Source: JACJYC01 sp964558465 (GTDB lineage: Bacteria; Bacteroidota; Bacteroidia; Chitinophagales; Saprospiraceae). From it: a stretch of 64,000 nucleotides of DNA. Made by a program: the position numbers and the translations under genes. The notes under the pieces were generated by a model. The model was not told the DNA's origin, did not search any database, and saw nothing but the letters and a program-made list of their open reading frames with translations. Positions 17,377-27,211 of this stretch are shown here, piece by piece. Position 1 is the stretch's first letter; every line of letters starts with the position of its first letter. The DNA lies in NCBI GenBank assembly GCA_964558465.1, contig CAZLEF010000030.1:1-64000 (forward strand), read 5' to 3'.

Positions 17377-19317
17377 ATGAAGCGGAAACTGGCGCTGGTA
17401 TTTGTCCTTTCCGTCACAACCCTGATGGCATTTTCCCAGGCCTTCACTTGCGACGGCTCCTTTTTTGTGGTCATGCGGGCAAATGGCAAAAGTTTCCTTC
17501 AACATATCCGGTACGGCGGCAACCCCGAAAGCGAAGAGGCCCCGTTGAGCGAACCCAACCGCCGGTACACCTGCCTGGGGATGAACATCGGCGATCTGCA
17601 TTTATACGCGCTGGATTTTGATACCAAAGAATTGCTCCGGATCAATGCCGGCGGGTTGGTCACCAGCCTGGGCGTTCCGGAAAACCTGGATACCGATCTG
17701 GAGTATTGGGCCGGTGAAGTCGCCCCTGAAGGACGGCGGCTGATCGTCATCGGAAGGAATAAAACGACCGGCGCGGATGCCCGTGTTTTCTCCATTACCC
17801 TCGATTCCCCCAACCATTATGCGGGCAGCTCAGGCGTTATTTCCGATGTGCCTACCGCCATAACCGATATCGCTACCGACCCTATCCGGGGGATTACCTA
17901 TGGTTTCGACAAAACGAACAGGCAGGTTATTGTCCTGAATGTCAATCAGGTGACCCATCATTTGCACAAGGCGATCGAGCCGGTCATGGAATCGCTCTTT
18001 TTTGATAAAAACGGCAACCTGTACGGGTATGGCGCCGACGGTAACCAGCAGGAACACTCCATCCTTTATGCCATTGATAAAATTAAAGGAGAAGCCGTTG
18101 CTGTAAAAAGCTACCGGACCGGAGCGTTCGGCGACGGTTGTTCCTGCCCGTACACGATGTCTTTTTTTCGCTCCGTTCAACCAGAAACCCTGGCGCCCTG
18201 CTCGGAATTCATCATCGAATACACGATCATCAACCACGCAGGCATCGGAAAAACGGGTGTACTTTTTGAAGATGTATTGCCCGCGCCTTTCACCATAACG
18301 GAGGTGACGGAGCATACCTGGACCCTCGCAGAGGTCGACAGCGGCCCGGGGGGAAATATCTTCCTGATCCAAAACCTCGATATCCTGATCGGGCACAATA
18401 CCATCCGGCTAAAAGGTTATCTGAATAATACCAATCAAACCGCTTTTGAAACCCAGGCTTCCATGGAAGGCCTTCCGATGGGCCTTGGTGGTTTGCTCCT
18501 GTCCGACGACCCCGACACCCCTGCGCCTTTCGACCCCAATGTGAACGAAGTACTCCAGGGCCCCGGGGTCGAACTGGAAGATTATATCCGGTACAATTGC
18601 GCCAGGGACACGGCGCTCCTCAGCCTTCCTTTTCAGGCGGACAACTACCGCTGGAGCGACGGATCATCCGGCCCGGCCCTTCACATCACCCAACCCGGGT
18701 TTTATTGGGTAGAGGCTGCCAACGAATGCATTACGGTGCAGGATTCCATCCTTATCGGAGATTTTCCGGATCCGCTTTCAGCAGAACTGGGGCCGTCCCT
18801 CCAGGTAAAGGAAGGATCGGTGATCCGGCTGTCTTTCCAGACCAACGCCGGCCCGGTCAGGCAGTTGAACTGGACGAGCGCCCGGCCGTTTGACCTGCAT
18901 TGCACCGATTGCCCCAACCCTTCCGGGATCGCCGTTACCAACAATACCTACTTTTTGCAATTGACCGACCAAAACGGGTGCCGGGCGCGGGATAGTATCG
19001 CAGTGCAGGTCATTCCATTCCGGTATATTTATGCCCCCAACGTTTTTAGTCCCAACGGAGATGGAATTAATGACGTCTTTTACTTACAGGGCATCGATCA
19101 AATTGCAGAGATCCTGCAATTGCGGGTATTTGATCGTTGGGGCAATCTCCTTTTTGAAAGCGGGGGAGGGGTCGTCAACCATCCGGGGCACGGATGGAAC
19201 GGACGGGGCAAAGACGCCCCCGTAGCCCCCGGCGTTTATGTCTGGGCAGCCCTTCTGGAGTTTCTGGATGGGGAAAAAACATGGATCAGCGGAGCAGTTG
19301 CCGTAATGAAGGATTGA
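17377..19317 (+). CDS. T9SS-exported protein with type B (CHU_C-like) sorting domain
   Basis: 646 residues. Signal peptide (MKRKLALVFVLSVTTLMAFSQ), an N-terminal beta-propeller-like part, a DUF11-type repeat (about 265-360), and a C-terminal gliding-motility/CHU_C domain (about 545-646) opening with YAPNVFSPNGDGINDVF and including RVFDRWGNLLFE. The C-terminal domain directs secretion by the Por/type IX system and surface attachment. It follows copy 2 of the CRTAC1-like proteins by 18 bp and precedes the TonB receptor by 18 bp, suggesting one transcript. Confidence 0.88.
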   Translation: MKRKLALVFVLSVTTLMAFSQAFTCDGSFFVVMRANGKSFLQHIRYGGNPESEEAPLSEPNRRYTCLGMNIGDLHLYALDFDTKELLRINAGGLVTSLGVPENLDTDLEYWAGEVAPEGRRLIVIGRNKTTGADARVFSITLDSPNHYAGSSGVISDVPTAITDIATDPIRGITYGFDKTNRQVIVLNVNQVTHHLHKAIEPVMESLFFDKNGNLYGYGADGNQQEHSILYAIDKIKGEAVAVKSYRTGAFGDGCSCPYTMSFFRSVQPETLAPCSEFIIEYTIINHAGIGKTGVLFEDVLPAPFTITEVTEHTWTLAEVDSGPGGNIFLIQNLDILIGHNTIRLKGYLNNTNQTAFETQASMEGLPMGLGGLLLSDDPDTPAPFDPNVNEVLQGPGVELEDYIRYNCARDTALLSLPFQADNYRWSDGSSGPALHITQPGFYWVEAANECITVQDSILIGDFPDPLSAELGPSLQVKEGSVIRLSFQTNAGPVRQLNWTSARPFDLHCTDCPNPSGIAVTNNTYFLQLTDQNGCRARDSIAVQVIPFRYIYAPNVFSPNGDGINDVFYLQGIDQIAEILQLRVFDRWGNLLFESGGGVVNHPGHGWNGRGKDAPVAPGVYVWAALLEFLDGEKTWISGAVAVMKD

Positions 19318-19335
19318 CCTCCAAAACCAACAACC

Positions 19336-21801
19336 ATGACCTTTTTGAAAAAAATGCGCTCGACGACGGTTTTAACCATGCCGCGGCTATTGCCTTTCTT
19401 CTTTTCTTTTTTTTGGTTTTTGTCTTTCTGCACCGTTTACGGCCAGGGAACCCGGGATTCTGTCATCCGGATCGGCGCCCCTGAAATGATCAGTTCAAGC
19501 AAAAAGGCCATCCTCAGCGGGCAGGTCACCAATCCGGAAACCGGTGAATTGATCATCGGCGCTACCGTCTATGTCAATAACCTGGGCATGGGGACCGCCA
19601 CCAACGAAAACGGGCGGTACGCCCTCATCCTGCCGGTCGGCAAACACGATCTCACCATCAGCAGCGTCGGCCTTGAAGAAGAAAACCGGACCATTGAGCT
19701 GTTTACGGACGGCGTGCTGGATATCGGTCTGCAAGAACGTTCTTTCAGCCTCGAAGAAGTAGTGGTGAGCGCCAGGCCCGATAATCAGAACGTTATTGGG
19801 GTAAAGGCGGGCGCCATTCAGTTGAAAATGGACGAGATCAGGGCGTTGCCCTCTTTTATGGGCGAACTGGATGTGTTGAAAAGCCTTTTGTCGATGCCGG
19901 GTGTAAGCACAGTGGGGGAAGGCGCAGGGGGCATCAACGTGCGGGGTGGAAAAATTGACCAGAACCTGGTGCTTTTTGATGGCGCCCAGCTTTTTAACAC
20001 TTCCCATGCCCTGGGGCTTTTTTCCGTATTTAATCCGGATGTGGTGGAAAAATTCACCTTGTACAAAGGCAGCGTGCCCGCACAATACGGCGGAAGGGCC
20101 TCTTCCGTACTGGATGTGGAAACCAGAACCGGTGATTTTGACCGGATCAGGGTGATGGCCGGCCTGGGGTTTATCACCAGCCGCCTGCTGGTGGAAGGCC
20201 CTGTTGTAAAGGGGAAAACCTCCTTTCTGGCGGGTGGAAGGACTTCTTATTCCAACTGGATCCTGAAGTCATTCGAGAAACCCGAAATCCGGGACAGCCG
20301 CGCCAATTTTTATGACCTGAACGCAATGTTTGCCCATCGGTTGAACAAAAATAACCTGATCACACTTTCCCATTACAGAAGCCACGACTTTTTTCGTTAT
20401 TCCCAGGAATACGGTTATATCTGGGATACCGAAGCGACAACTTTGAAATGGAACAGCATCCTGAGCGCCGGTTTTTCCACTTCCACTACCGCCGTGATCG
20501 GCAGTTACGAAAGCACCTTGTTCATACCTGAAGGGGTCGGGGCCTACAATTTCAAAAACGGCCAGCAATACACCCAGTTGAAACAAAATTTTGTCTGGAA
20601 TGCCGGCGACAAACACCTGGTCCATTTTGGCGCGGAGCTGGTCAATTACAAGAACAGGCCCGACGATATCAAACCAAGGGGAGACGATTCCGGTGTTGTT
20701 TCACGAAAGGTTTTGCGGGATGCCGGCCGGGAAATGGCCTTGTACCTGAACGATGAATTTGAGTTATCGCCGAGATTGGCCTTGTCGGCGGGTTTGCGTT
20801 TTTCCTTTTTCCAGACCCTTGGGCCCGATACCCTGTTCTTGTACCGGGAAGGCGCTCCGCTGACAGTGGCCAATATGATCGACACCGTTTCATTTCCAAA
20901 AGGGAAAGTGATTAAAAACTGGTCCGGGTTTGAGCCGCGGCTTTCCCTTCGATACCGGATTGGTGAAAATGGTTCGTTTAAAGTGAGTTACAACCGGATG
21001 CGCCAATACGTCCACCTGATATCCAATACCACCGCTTCCACCCCCGTAGATATCTGGCAGTTGAGCGGCAGGTATATCCCACCCCAAATTTCAGACAATT
21101 ATTCCCTGGGCTTTTTTCGCAATTTTTCTGATAATGCTTTGGAATCCTCTGTTGAAGTTTTTTACCGGCAAGTGCAGAACCAGGTGGATTATAAAGACTT
21201 CGCTCAATTATTGCTCAACGAACACCTGGAAACGGACCTGCTCTTCGGCCGGGGTAAAGCCTACGGCGCCGAATTCCTGGTCAAAAAAAACGACGGACGA
21301 CTCACCGGGTGGCTTTCCTATACCTATACCCGGTCGCTGATCCGGATTTCCGGCCAGGATAGGGAAACAACCATTAATGAGGGAAAATGGTACCCTTCCA
21401 ATTATGACAAACCGCACGATATTACCTTATCTGCGAAACTGCAACACGGCAAAAACGTTTTCTGGGGGTTCAATTTTACCTATAATACCGGCCGGCCAAT
21501 CACCGCTATTGTTGCAAGTTACGAAGTGAACCAATCCACCGTTCCTCATTTTTCAGAACGAAACGCCTACCGGATCCCGGATTATTACCGGCTTGATTTT
21601 TCCCTGACGATCAACGGGAAAAAACTGGTCGACCGCCGTTATCGCGGAAGTTTTACCTTGTCCATCTATAACCTACTGGCCAGGGATAATGCATTTTCCG
21701 TTTATTACCAGCAAGTGCCGAAGATCCTGATCCCCGTGCCGGTCAAATTGTCGGTGATCGGGGCCATGATCCCGGCTATTTCCTATAACTTCAGTTTTTA
21801 A
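19336..21801 (+). CDS. TonB-dependent receptor with carboxypeptidase-regulatory domain
   Basis: About 821 residues. Signal peptide, CarboxypepD_reg-like domain (about 55-140, LSGQVTNPETGELIIGATV), plug domain (about 150-260, with LKSLLSMPGVSTVGEGAGG and NVRGGKIDQNLVL) and barrel ending in F. This subtype is regularly paired with a DUF4249 lipoprotein, here 4 bp downstream. ATGs at 19336, 19354 and 19378 are all possible starts. Substrate unknown. Confidence 0.92.
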   Translation: MTFLKKMRSTTVLTMPRLLPFFFSFFWFLSFCTVYGQGTRDSVIRIGAPEMISSSKKAILSGQVTNPETGELIIGATVYVNNLGMGTATNENGRYALILPVGKHDLTISSVGLEEENRTIELFTDGVLDIGLQERSFSLEEVVVSARPDNQNVIGVKAGAIQLKMDEIRALPSFMGELDVLKSLLSMPGVSTVGEGAGGINVRGGKIDQNLVLFDGAQLFNTSHALGLFSVFNPDVVEKFTLYKGSVPAQYGGRASSVLDVETRTGDFDRIRVMAGLGFITSRLLVEGPVVKGKTSFLAGGRTSYSNWILKSFEKPEIRDSRANFYDLNAMFAHRLNKNNLITLSHYRSHDFFRYSQEYGYIWDTEATTLKWNSILSAGFSTSTTAVIGSYESTLFIPEGVGAYNFKNGQQYTQLKQNFVWNAGDKHLVHFGAELVNYKNRPDDIKPRGDDSGVVSRKVLRDAGREMALYLNDEFELSPRLALSAGLRFSFFQTLGPDTLFLYREGAPLTVANMIDTVSFPKGKVIKNWSGFEPRLSLRYRIGENGSFKVSYNRMRQYVHLISNTTASTPVDIWQLSGRYIPPQISDNYSLGFFRNFSDNALESSVEVFYRQVQNQVDYKDFAQLLLNEHLETDLLFGRGKAYGAEFLVKKNDGRLTGWLSYTYTRSLIRISGQDRETTINEGKWYPSNYDKPHDITLSAKLQHGKNVFWGFNFTYNTGRPITAIVASYEVNQSTVPHFSERNAYRIPDYYRLDFSLTINGKKLVDRRYRGSFTLSIYNLLARDNAFSVYYQQVPKILIPVPVKLSVIGAMIPAISYNFSF

Positions 21802-21805
21802 CCTT

Positions 21806-22870
21806 ATGCGACCTGCAACGATCCTATTGCTCATATTGCTCCAATCCTTTTTGGTGAACAGTTGTATTGAAGTCATTGATTTTGACACCGGGCGCACAGG
21901 CGGAATCCTGGTGATCGACGGCACGATTTCCAATGCCGAACCTCCCTATACGCTGAGGCTTCGCGAAACCGCGCCCACCGAGCGGATCACACTGCCTGTA
22001 TCCGGCGCTGTTGTAACCATTTTTGACAACCTGGGACAATCCGAAACCTACCAGGAGGACGCCGACGGCGCCTACCTGTTGTGGGGGCAAACGGTAAGGG
22101 GCATACCCGGCAATACCTATCATATCCGGGTGGAACTGCCGGATGGCGAAGTTTACGAATCTGAACCCGAAACCATCCCCCGGACGGAAACCCGGCTGGA
22201 TTCCCTTTATTTCGATTTCGAAAGAAAAAATGACCTGAACGAGATCGGCAATGTGATCTCTTATTGGGTGGTGAATGCCTATGTGGATGCAACCATCAAC
22301 CCGCTACCTGGTGAAAACGCCTTTTTCAGGTGGGATGTGGAAGAGGTCTATTTGCTTACCCCAACCGATTTTCCCGATCCCTTCGGGGTTGTTCCGCCAC
22401 CCTGTTTTGTCTATGTTTATCCCTCCGGCAAGGATTTTCAATTGTTGGACGGCAGAGAAAACCAGCCTTCGAAGATCAACGGGCTGAAAGTGGCTACCCA
22501 GGTTCTGGATCATCGGTTTACAGAGAAACATTATTTTACGGTCAACCAGGTTGGATTATCAGAAAAAGCTTTTGTTTATTGGGATAAGATCAGCCAGACT
22601 GTGGCCAATGTAGGCTCCATTTTTGATACGCCGCCCGCTGCCATCAAGGGCAATTTATCGAATGTCCGGAATAAGGATGAAGTCGTATTGGGATACTTTG
22701 GCGCGACTTCAACTACGCTGATCCGGAAGTTTTTGCTGGCGTCGGATCTTCCGATCCCGGTCATCGACGAATGTGAATTTACCCCCTGGCATTTTGGCGA
22801 TTATCCGGGCAGGTGCCTGGATTGCTTGTCGGTACCCAGCGCCACATATAAACGCCCCGATTTTTTTTAA
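21806..22870 (+). CDS. DUF4249 lipoprotein, partner of the upstream TonB receptor
   Basis: 354 residues. Lipoprotein signal with acceptor Cys20 (LLQSFLVNSC), then the DUF4249 pattern: a carboxypeptidase-regulatory-like beta domain (GGILVIDGTISNAEPPYTLRL, about 31-115) and a larger beta-rich C-terminal part ending in a cysteine-containing segment. It is thought to function with its receptor much as SusD does with SusC, but no ligand is known. The stop codon is followed at once by a -7-like element for the next gene. Confidence 0.88.
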   Translation: MRPATILLLILLQSFLVNSCIEVIDFDTGRTGGILVIDGTISNAEPPYTLRLRETAPTERITLPVSGAVVTIFDNLGQSETYQEDADGAYLLWGQTVRGIPGNTYHIRVELPDGEVYESEPETIPRTETRLDSLYFDFERKNDLNEIGNVISYWVVNAYVDATINPLPGENAFFRWDVEEVYLLTPTDFPDPFGVVPPPCFVYVYPSGKDFQLLDGRENQPSKINGLKVATQVLDHRFTEKHYFTVNQVGLSEKAFVYWDKISQTVANVGSIFDTPPAAIKGNLSNVRNKDEVVLGYFGATSTTLIRKFLLASDLPIPVIDECEFTPWHFGDYPGRCLDCLSVPSATYKRPDFF

Positions 22871-22875
22871 CTTGT

Positions 22876-22883
22876 TATATTTG
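22876..22883 (+). promoter_or_regulatory. Putative -7 element for CRTAC1-like copy 3
   Basis: TATATTTG, an exact TAnnTTTG match about 75 bp upstream of the next start. The expected -33 position falls in the T-rich end of the preceding gene and is weak. Confidence 0.4.
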
Positions 22884-22957
22884 CATTACCCTTTACAGGT
22901 CGTCAATAGAGACCATTAGGGTGGCATGTATTTACTGATCTGTAAAATGGTTATATC

Positions 22958-25900
22958 TTGACTCTTTTTAATCGCGTATCGAGGCCCGGACCACCCTTTA
23001 GGCGGTTAAAATTCGTCGGTTCATCGATCTGGTTCGGCCTTTTGTTATTGCTCCTCCTGCTTACCGGGTGCCAACCTTCTGCTTCCTCCCCCTTTACCCT
23101 GATGAAAAGCGTGGGGGTCGATTTTCGAAACGACCTGACCGAAACAGACTCCTTCAACATCATCGAATACCTGTATTATTACAACGGCGCAGGCGTCGCC
23201 GCAGGAGATATCAACAACGATGGCCTGGCCGACCTCTTTTTCGCAGCCAACGAAGGCGCGGATCAACTTTACCTGAATCAGGGCAATTTTAAATTTAAAA
23301 ACATCACGGAAGAAGCCGGCGTTGGAGCGGAAGGTTGGTCGACAGGCGTCACCATGGCGGATGTCAACGGCGACGGCTTTCTGGATATCTATGTCTGCCA
23401 ATTGGGAGGAGGGTACAAAGGGAAAAAGGGCCGCAACCGCCTGTATATCAACAACAGCAACGGCACGTTCAAAGAATCCGCCCGCGATTATGGGCTCGAT
23501 TTCAGCGGCTTCGGCACCCACGCAGCCTTTTTTGACTATGACCGGGATGGAGACCTGGATGTTTACCTGCTCAACCATTCGGTCCATTCGGCTGAAAATT
23601 ATGGCAACGCCTCCATCCGGAATATCCGCGACCCACTGGCCGGCGACCGGCTCATGCGCAACGATGGCGGCCGATTCACCGACGTAAGCGAACCGGCTGG
23701 TATTTTTGGCAGCAGGATCGGCTTCGGATTAGGGGTTGCAGTGGGCGACCTCAATGGCGATGACTGGCCTGACCTGTACGTTTCCAACGATTTTCATGAA
23801 ACCGATTACCTCTACCTCAATAATGGAGACTCAACAGGGGTGGGCGTCGCTTTCACCGAGTCCCTGGAAAAAACTATCGGACATACCAGCCAGTTTTCCA
23901 TGGGAAACGCCATTGCAGACTACAACAACGACGCCCTGCCCGATATCGTTTCCCTGGATATGAAACCGCAGGACGAGGCGATTTCCAAAAGCTCTGTCGG
24001 CGCCGAACCGTATAATATCTACCAGCTCAAGCGAAGTTTTGGCTATTACCACCAATTTCCGCGCAATATGCTTCAACTCAATCTGGGCGCCCGTCAGGGG
24101 GACAGCGAACCTGCCTTTGCTGAAATTGGTCAATTGGCGGGAATCGACGCGACCGACTGGAGCTGGTCGGCCTTGCTCGAAGATATGGACAATGACGGCT
24201 GGAAGGATCTTTTTATTGCCAACGGGATCTGGCGCAGGCCCAACGACCTGGATTACCTCCGGTATTCGTCCAACCAGCAAATCCAGAATTCCGCTTCGGA
24301 CCTTGAACTGGCCGCCAAAATGCCGGACGGACTCGTGAGCAACTACGCCTACCGGAACAAAGGCAACCTGACGTTTGAAGATGTTTCCACTGCCTGGGGC
24401 TTCGACGAAGCCGGCGTTTCCAACGGCGCCGTCTTTGCCGACCTGGATAATGACGGGGATAAAGACCTGGTGATCAACAACCTCAACGCGCCGGCGTCTG
24501 TTTACCGGAACGATGCCGCCACAGGCAATAATTACCTTAAAATCAAGCTGGAGGGCAAAAAATTCAACACTTGCGCCATCGGAGCGAAGGTCCGGTTGAA
24601 TGTTGGCGACCAGGTCTTGTTGCAGGAGGTGTATACCAGCAAGGGATACCTGTCCTCTACCGAACCCGTCCTGCTTTTTGGCATAGGAACGGCTTCTGAA
24701 GTTGATCGCCTTGAAGTGAGGTGGCCAATGGGCGAGGTGACCGTCCTGAAAGATATCCGGGCCAACCAATTGCTGACCATCCAGCAACCGGACCCCGGTG
24801 GACGCGCCCAAAAAGAGCCCACCCCGGAACGGGCGCCGCTTTTGACCCCTGTGGCCAATGACCCCGGTTTATCGTTTATTCACCAGGAAAACAAATTTGA
24901 GGATTTTGATAACGAACGCCTGATCCCCCACCTTTTGTCTACCCAGGGGCCGAGAATGGCGGTTGCCGACGTCGATGGCGACGGTATGGAAGACCTTTAT
25001 GTCTGCGGCGCTCAAGGGCAATCCGGCGCCTTGTATTACCAATCGAAAAACGGCGCCTTTGTTCAGCGCCAGGATTTTTTTGCGGATAATGCCGGCAGCG
25101 AGGAGACAGATGCCGCCTTTTTTGACGCTGACCGGGATGGCGATCCGGATCTCTACCTGGTCAATGGCGGCGCTGAATTCCGGGAACAATCCCCCTTTCT
25201 GCAGGATAAATTGTACCTGAACGACGGAGCAGGCAATTTCAAACCGGCTTCCTTACCCCAGTCGTTTGAGAACGGATCCTGCGTCGTTCCCCTGGACTTT
25301 AACGGCGACGGCGCCCTCGATCTGTTTGTGGGGGCGCGTTCCGTTCCCGGCGCCTATGGCCTGGACCCCCAAAGCAGTTTGCTGCAAAATGACGGGAAAG
25401 GCGGATTTGCCGATGTAACCCAAACACATTTGCCCAACCGGGGCAAACTGGGCATGGTAACGGACGCCTGCATCGTGCGGCAGAATGGGGGGTGGACTCT
25501 GGCCGTAACAGGCGAATGGATGCCCGTCAAAATATTGACCCCGGGCCCAGGCATCTGGGAAGAAAAAGACCTGCCGGCATCACGTGGTTGGTGGAACCGC
25601 GTGGCGGCCTCCGACCTGAACGGCGATGGAACCGACGACCTCGTGCTGGGCAACCTGGGGCTCAACAGCGCCCTGAAAGCCTCAGTCGAAGAACCGGTCG
25701 GGCTTTATGTGAATGACTTTGACGGTAATTCCACCACCGACCCCATTCTTACCTGGTTCAAACAGGGCAAAGAATACACGTTTGTGTCTACAGACGAACT
25801 GATCGGCCAGTTGACCGGTATCAAAAAACAACTCAGGGATTATGCCTCTTTTGCCGCTCTGACCTTCGACGATCTTTTCGAACCCGCCGCATTGCAGGGC

Positions 25901-26293
25901 GCAGTGGTGAAAAAAGCGGAACGCCTCGCCACCTCTCTGGCGCTCAGCGACGGAAAGGGCGGTTATCAACTCATCGACCTGCCTCTGGAGGCGCAGTTCA
26001 GCCCGGTGTACGCTATTTTGGCAGACGATTTTGACGCCGACGGCAAGAAGGATATTTTATTGGCCGGCAATTTTTACGGCGCCAGGACGGCCTTCGGCAT
26101 TTATGACGCCTCCAGGGGTATCCTCCTGACGGGCGACGGCGCAGGCGGGTTTAAAGCACCGGCCACGAACCAGTACGGATGGCGGATTGACGGTGAGGTG
26201 CGCGACCTGAAAAGGGTAAAAACGGCGAACGGAACTTTAATTGTGGCGGGGCGGAATAACGCGGCATTGAAGGTGCTTGAAAAGAAAAAATAA
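22958..26293 (+). CDS. FG-GAP/VCBS repeat lipoprotein with ASPIC/UnbV domain (CRTAC1-like), copy 3
   Basis: About 1111 residues. Same plan as copies 1 and 2: lipoprotein signal (LLLLLLLLTGC, about residues 28-38), propeller repeats with DxNxDG calcium loops (for example DINNDGLADL and DVNGDGFLDI), and an ASPIC/UnbV region near 525-610. No ATG precedes the signal peptide, so TTG at 22958 is used, with moderate certainty. It differs from the other two in the linker lengths between repeats. Monocistronic by context. Confidence 0.85.
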   Translation: MTLFNRVSRPGPPFRRLKFVGSSIWFGLLLLLLLLTGCQPSASSPFTLMKSVGVDFRNDLTETDSFNIIEYLYYYNGAGVAAGDINNDGLADLFFAANEGADQLYLNQGNFKFKNITEEAGVGAEGWSTGVTMADVNGDGFLDIYVCQLGGGYKGKKGRNRLYINNSNGTFKESARDYGLDFSGFGTHAAFFDYDRDGDLDVYLLNHSVHSAENYGNASIRNIRDPLAGDRLMRNDGGRFTDVSEPAGIFGSRIGFGLGVAVGDLNGDDWPDLYVSNDFHETDYLYLNNGDSTGVGVAFTESLEKTIGHTSQFSMGNAIADYNNDALPDIVSLDMKPQDEAISKSSVGAEPYNIYQLKRSFGYYHQFPRNMLQLNLGARQGDSEPAFAEIGQLAGIDATDWSWSALLEDMDNDGWKDLFIANGIWRRPNDLDYLRYSSNQQIQNSASDLELAAKMPDGLVSNYAYRNKGNLTFEDVSTAWGFDEAGVSNGAVFADLDNDGDKDLVINNLNAPASVYRNDAATGNNYLKIKLEGKKFNTCAIGAKVRLNVGDQVLLQEVYTSKGYLSSTEPVLLFGIGTASEVDRLEVRWPMGEVTVLKDIRANQLLTIQQPDPGGRAQKEPTPERAPLLTPVANDPGLSFIHQENKFEDFDNERLIPHLLSTQGPRMAVADVDGDGMEDLYVCGAQGQSGALYYQSKNGAFVQRQDFFADNAGSEETDAAFFDADRDGDPDLYLVNGGAEFREQSPFLQDKLYLNDGAGNFKPASLPQSFENGSCVVPLDFNGDGALDLFVGARSVPGAYGLDPQSSLLQNDGKGGFADVTQTHLPNRGKLGMVTDACIVRQNGGWTLAVTGEWMPVKILTPGPGIWEEKDLPASRGWWNRVAASDLNGDGTDDLVLGNLGLNSALKASVEEPVGLYVNDFDGNSTTDPILTWFKQGKEYTFVSTDELIGQLTGIKKQLRDYASFAALTFDDLFEPAALQGAVVKKAERLATSLALSDGKGGYQLIDLPLEAQFSPVYAILADDFDADGKKDILLAGNFYGARTAFGIYDASRGILLTGDGAGGFKAPATNQYGWRIDGEVRDLKRVKTANGTLIVAGRNNAALKVLEKKK

Positions 26294-26307
26294 GTCAAAA
26301 CGGAGCG

Positions 26308-26695
26308 CTAAATTTTCTGGTTCAACCCCAACTCCTCCAGAATTTTCCTGACTTCATCAATCGGCAGGTTGACGATTTCAGCGATGAGGTCAATGGCCAG
26401 GCCTTTTTGGTGGGCGTTTTTGATCACTTCCAGGGTAGTTTGTTCTTTGCCCTCTTCTTTGCCCTCTTTAATGCCCACCTTTTTACCCGTCTTTATGCCT
26501 TCCTTTATGCCTTCTTCTTTAGCTTTGTTCAGCAAAAATTGTTCAATACCCATTGGATAAATTTTTCCGGTTATTTTATCAAGTTGTTCCTCAAAGGTAC
26601 GCACATTTTCTTTATTTTTAAAACGCACGTATGATCAGAAAATCCTCGAAAAGGTCCTCGAGGATGGCTTTCCAGAGCGTGTCATCGCGTTTCAT
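26308..26695 (-). pseudogene. Rpn-family PD-(D/E)XK nuclease/transposase-like gene with internal deletion
   Basis: The minus strand from ATG 26695 reads MKRDDTLWKAILEDLFEDFL, like the N-terminus of Rpn/PD-(D/E)XK family proteins, and stops after 25 codons at 26618. In the +1 frame the typical C-terminal tail follows (RTFEEQLDKITGKIYPMGIE, repeated EGIKEG/KEEGKE, then an ENL-like helix pair), ending at 26308. The whole catalytic core, normally some 200 residues, is missing. The simplest reading is an internal deletion plus frame change. The 106-codon tail might still be translated from a GTG but would have no nuclease core. Confidence 0.7.
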
Positions 26696-26700
26696 AAAGG

Positions 26701-26811
26701 AAATTATAAATACAAATTTAAACTTAAAAGTTTTAAATATAAAAATAAAATAACATTATTTTTTAAAAAATTACTCCTCCAAATTTCAATAAAACCTAAG
26801 GTTAAACGGAC
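26701..26811. other. Very AT-rich spacer between two gene remnants
   Basis: Nearly pure A/T stretch upstream of the broken nuclease gene. The minus strand contains TAAATTTG, a possible old promoter for that gene. No coding potential seen. Confidence 0.5.
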
Positions 26812-27015
26812 TCAGGTTTTTTTAGCGTATTCATAAACTTCCTTTTTGAACGCCAATTCCATCTGCTCCCGGTCAAATTCTTTTTCATTGTTGGCCAGAA
26901 AAACAGTCGCTACCCCGTTGCCGATAAAATTTGTGATGGCCCGGGCTTCCGACATAAACCGGTCGACCCCCAGCAGCAGCGCCAACCCTTCAAGCGGAAT
27001 GACCTTTACGGCTCT
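26812..27015 (-). pseudogene. C-terminal remnant of a DctA/GltP-type dicarboxylate:cation symporter
   Basis: The minus strand encodes about 66 codons ending in TGA at 26812 that match the last helix region of the dicarboxylate/amino acid:cation symporter family: IPLEGLALLLGVD, then RFMSEARAITNFIGNGVAT. The frame is closed upstream by TAA at 27016-27018, beside a tandem CTTTACGGC duplication, and no trace of the first ~350 residues is seen. It is a decayed gene fragment next to another remnant, pointing to a deletion-prone site. Confidence 0.8.
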
Positions 27016-27120
27016 TTACGGCAGAGTGTGTCGAAGCCAGAGGAGTTTGTGCACATTCGATAATTTCTGCAAACCGCCGGACGAAATCCAGATAATTCCC
27101 TGAATCCTGTCAAAAAAAAT

Positions 27121-27128
27121 TAGTTTTG
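27121..27128 (+). promoter_or_regulatory. Putative -7 element for the DUF4249/TonB-receptor pair
   Basis: TAGTTTTG fits TAnnTTTG and lies about 84 bp upstream of the next ATG. The -33 element is not clear. The region 27016-27120 shows no gene. Confidence 0.35.
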
Positions 27129-27211
27129 CACAGTTCGTTTTGAAGCCCTGCCAAATTATCCCTCCCCGATAACCAATTTCATTTTCTGTCAGGATTTAAA
27201 ACCATCCGATT

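Noticed and set aside
26846..27103. 85-codon plus-strand frame
   Set aside because: The opposite strand carries the unmistakable dctA C-terminal remnant, so this frame is its shadow.
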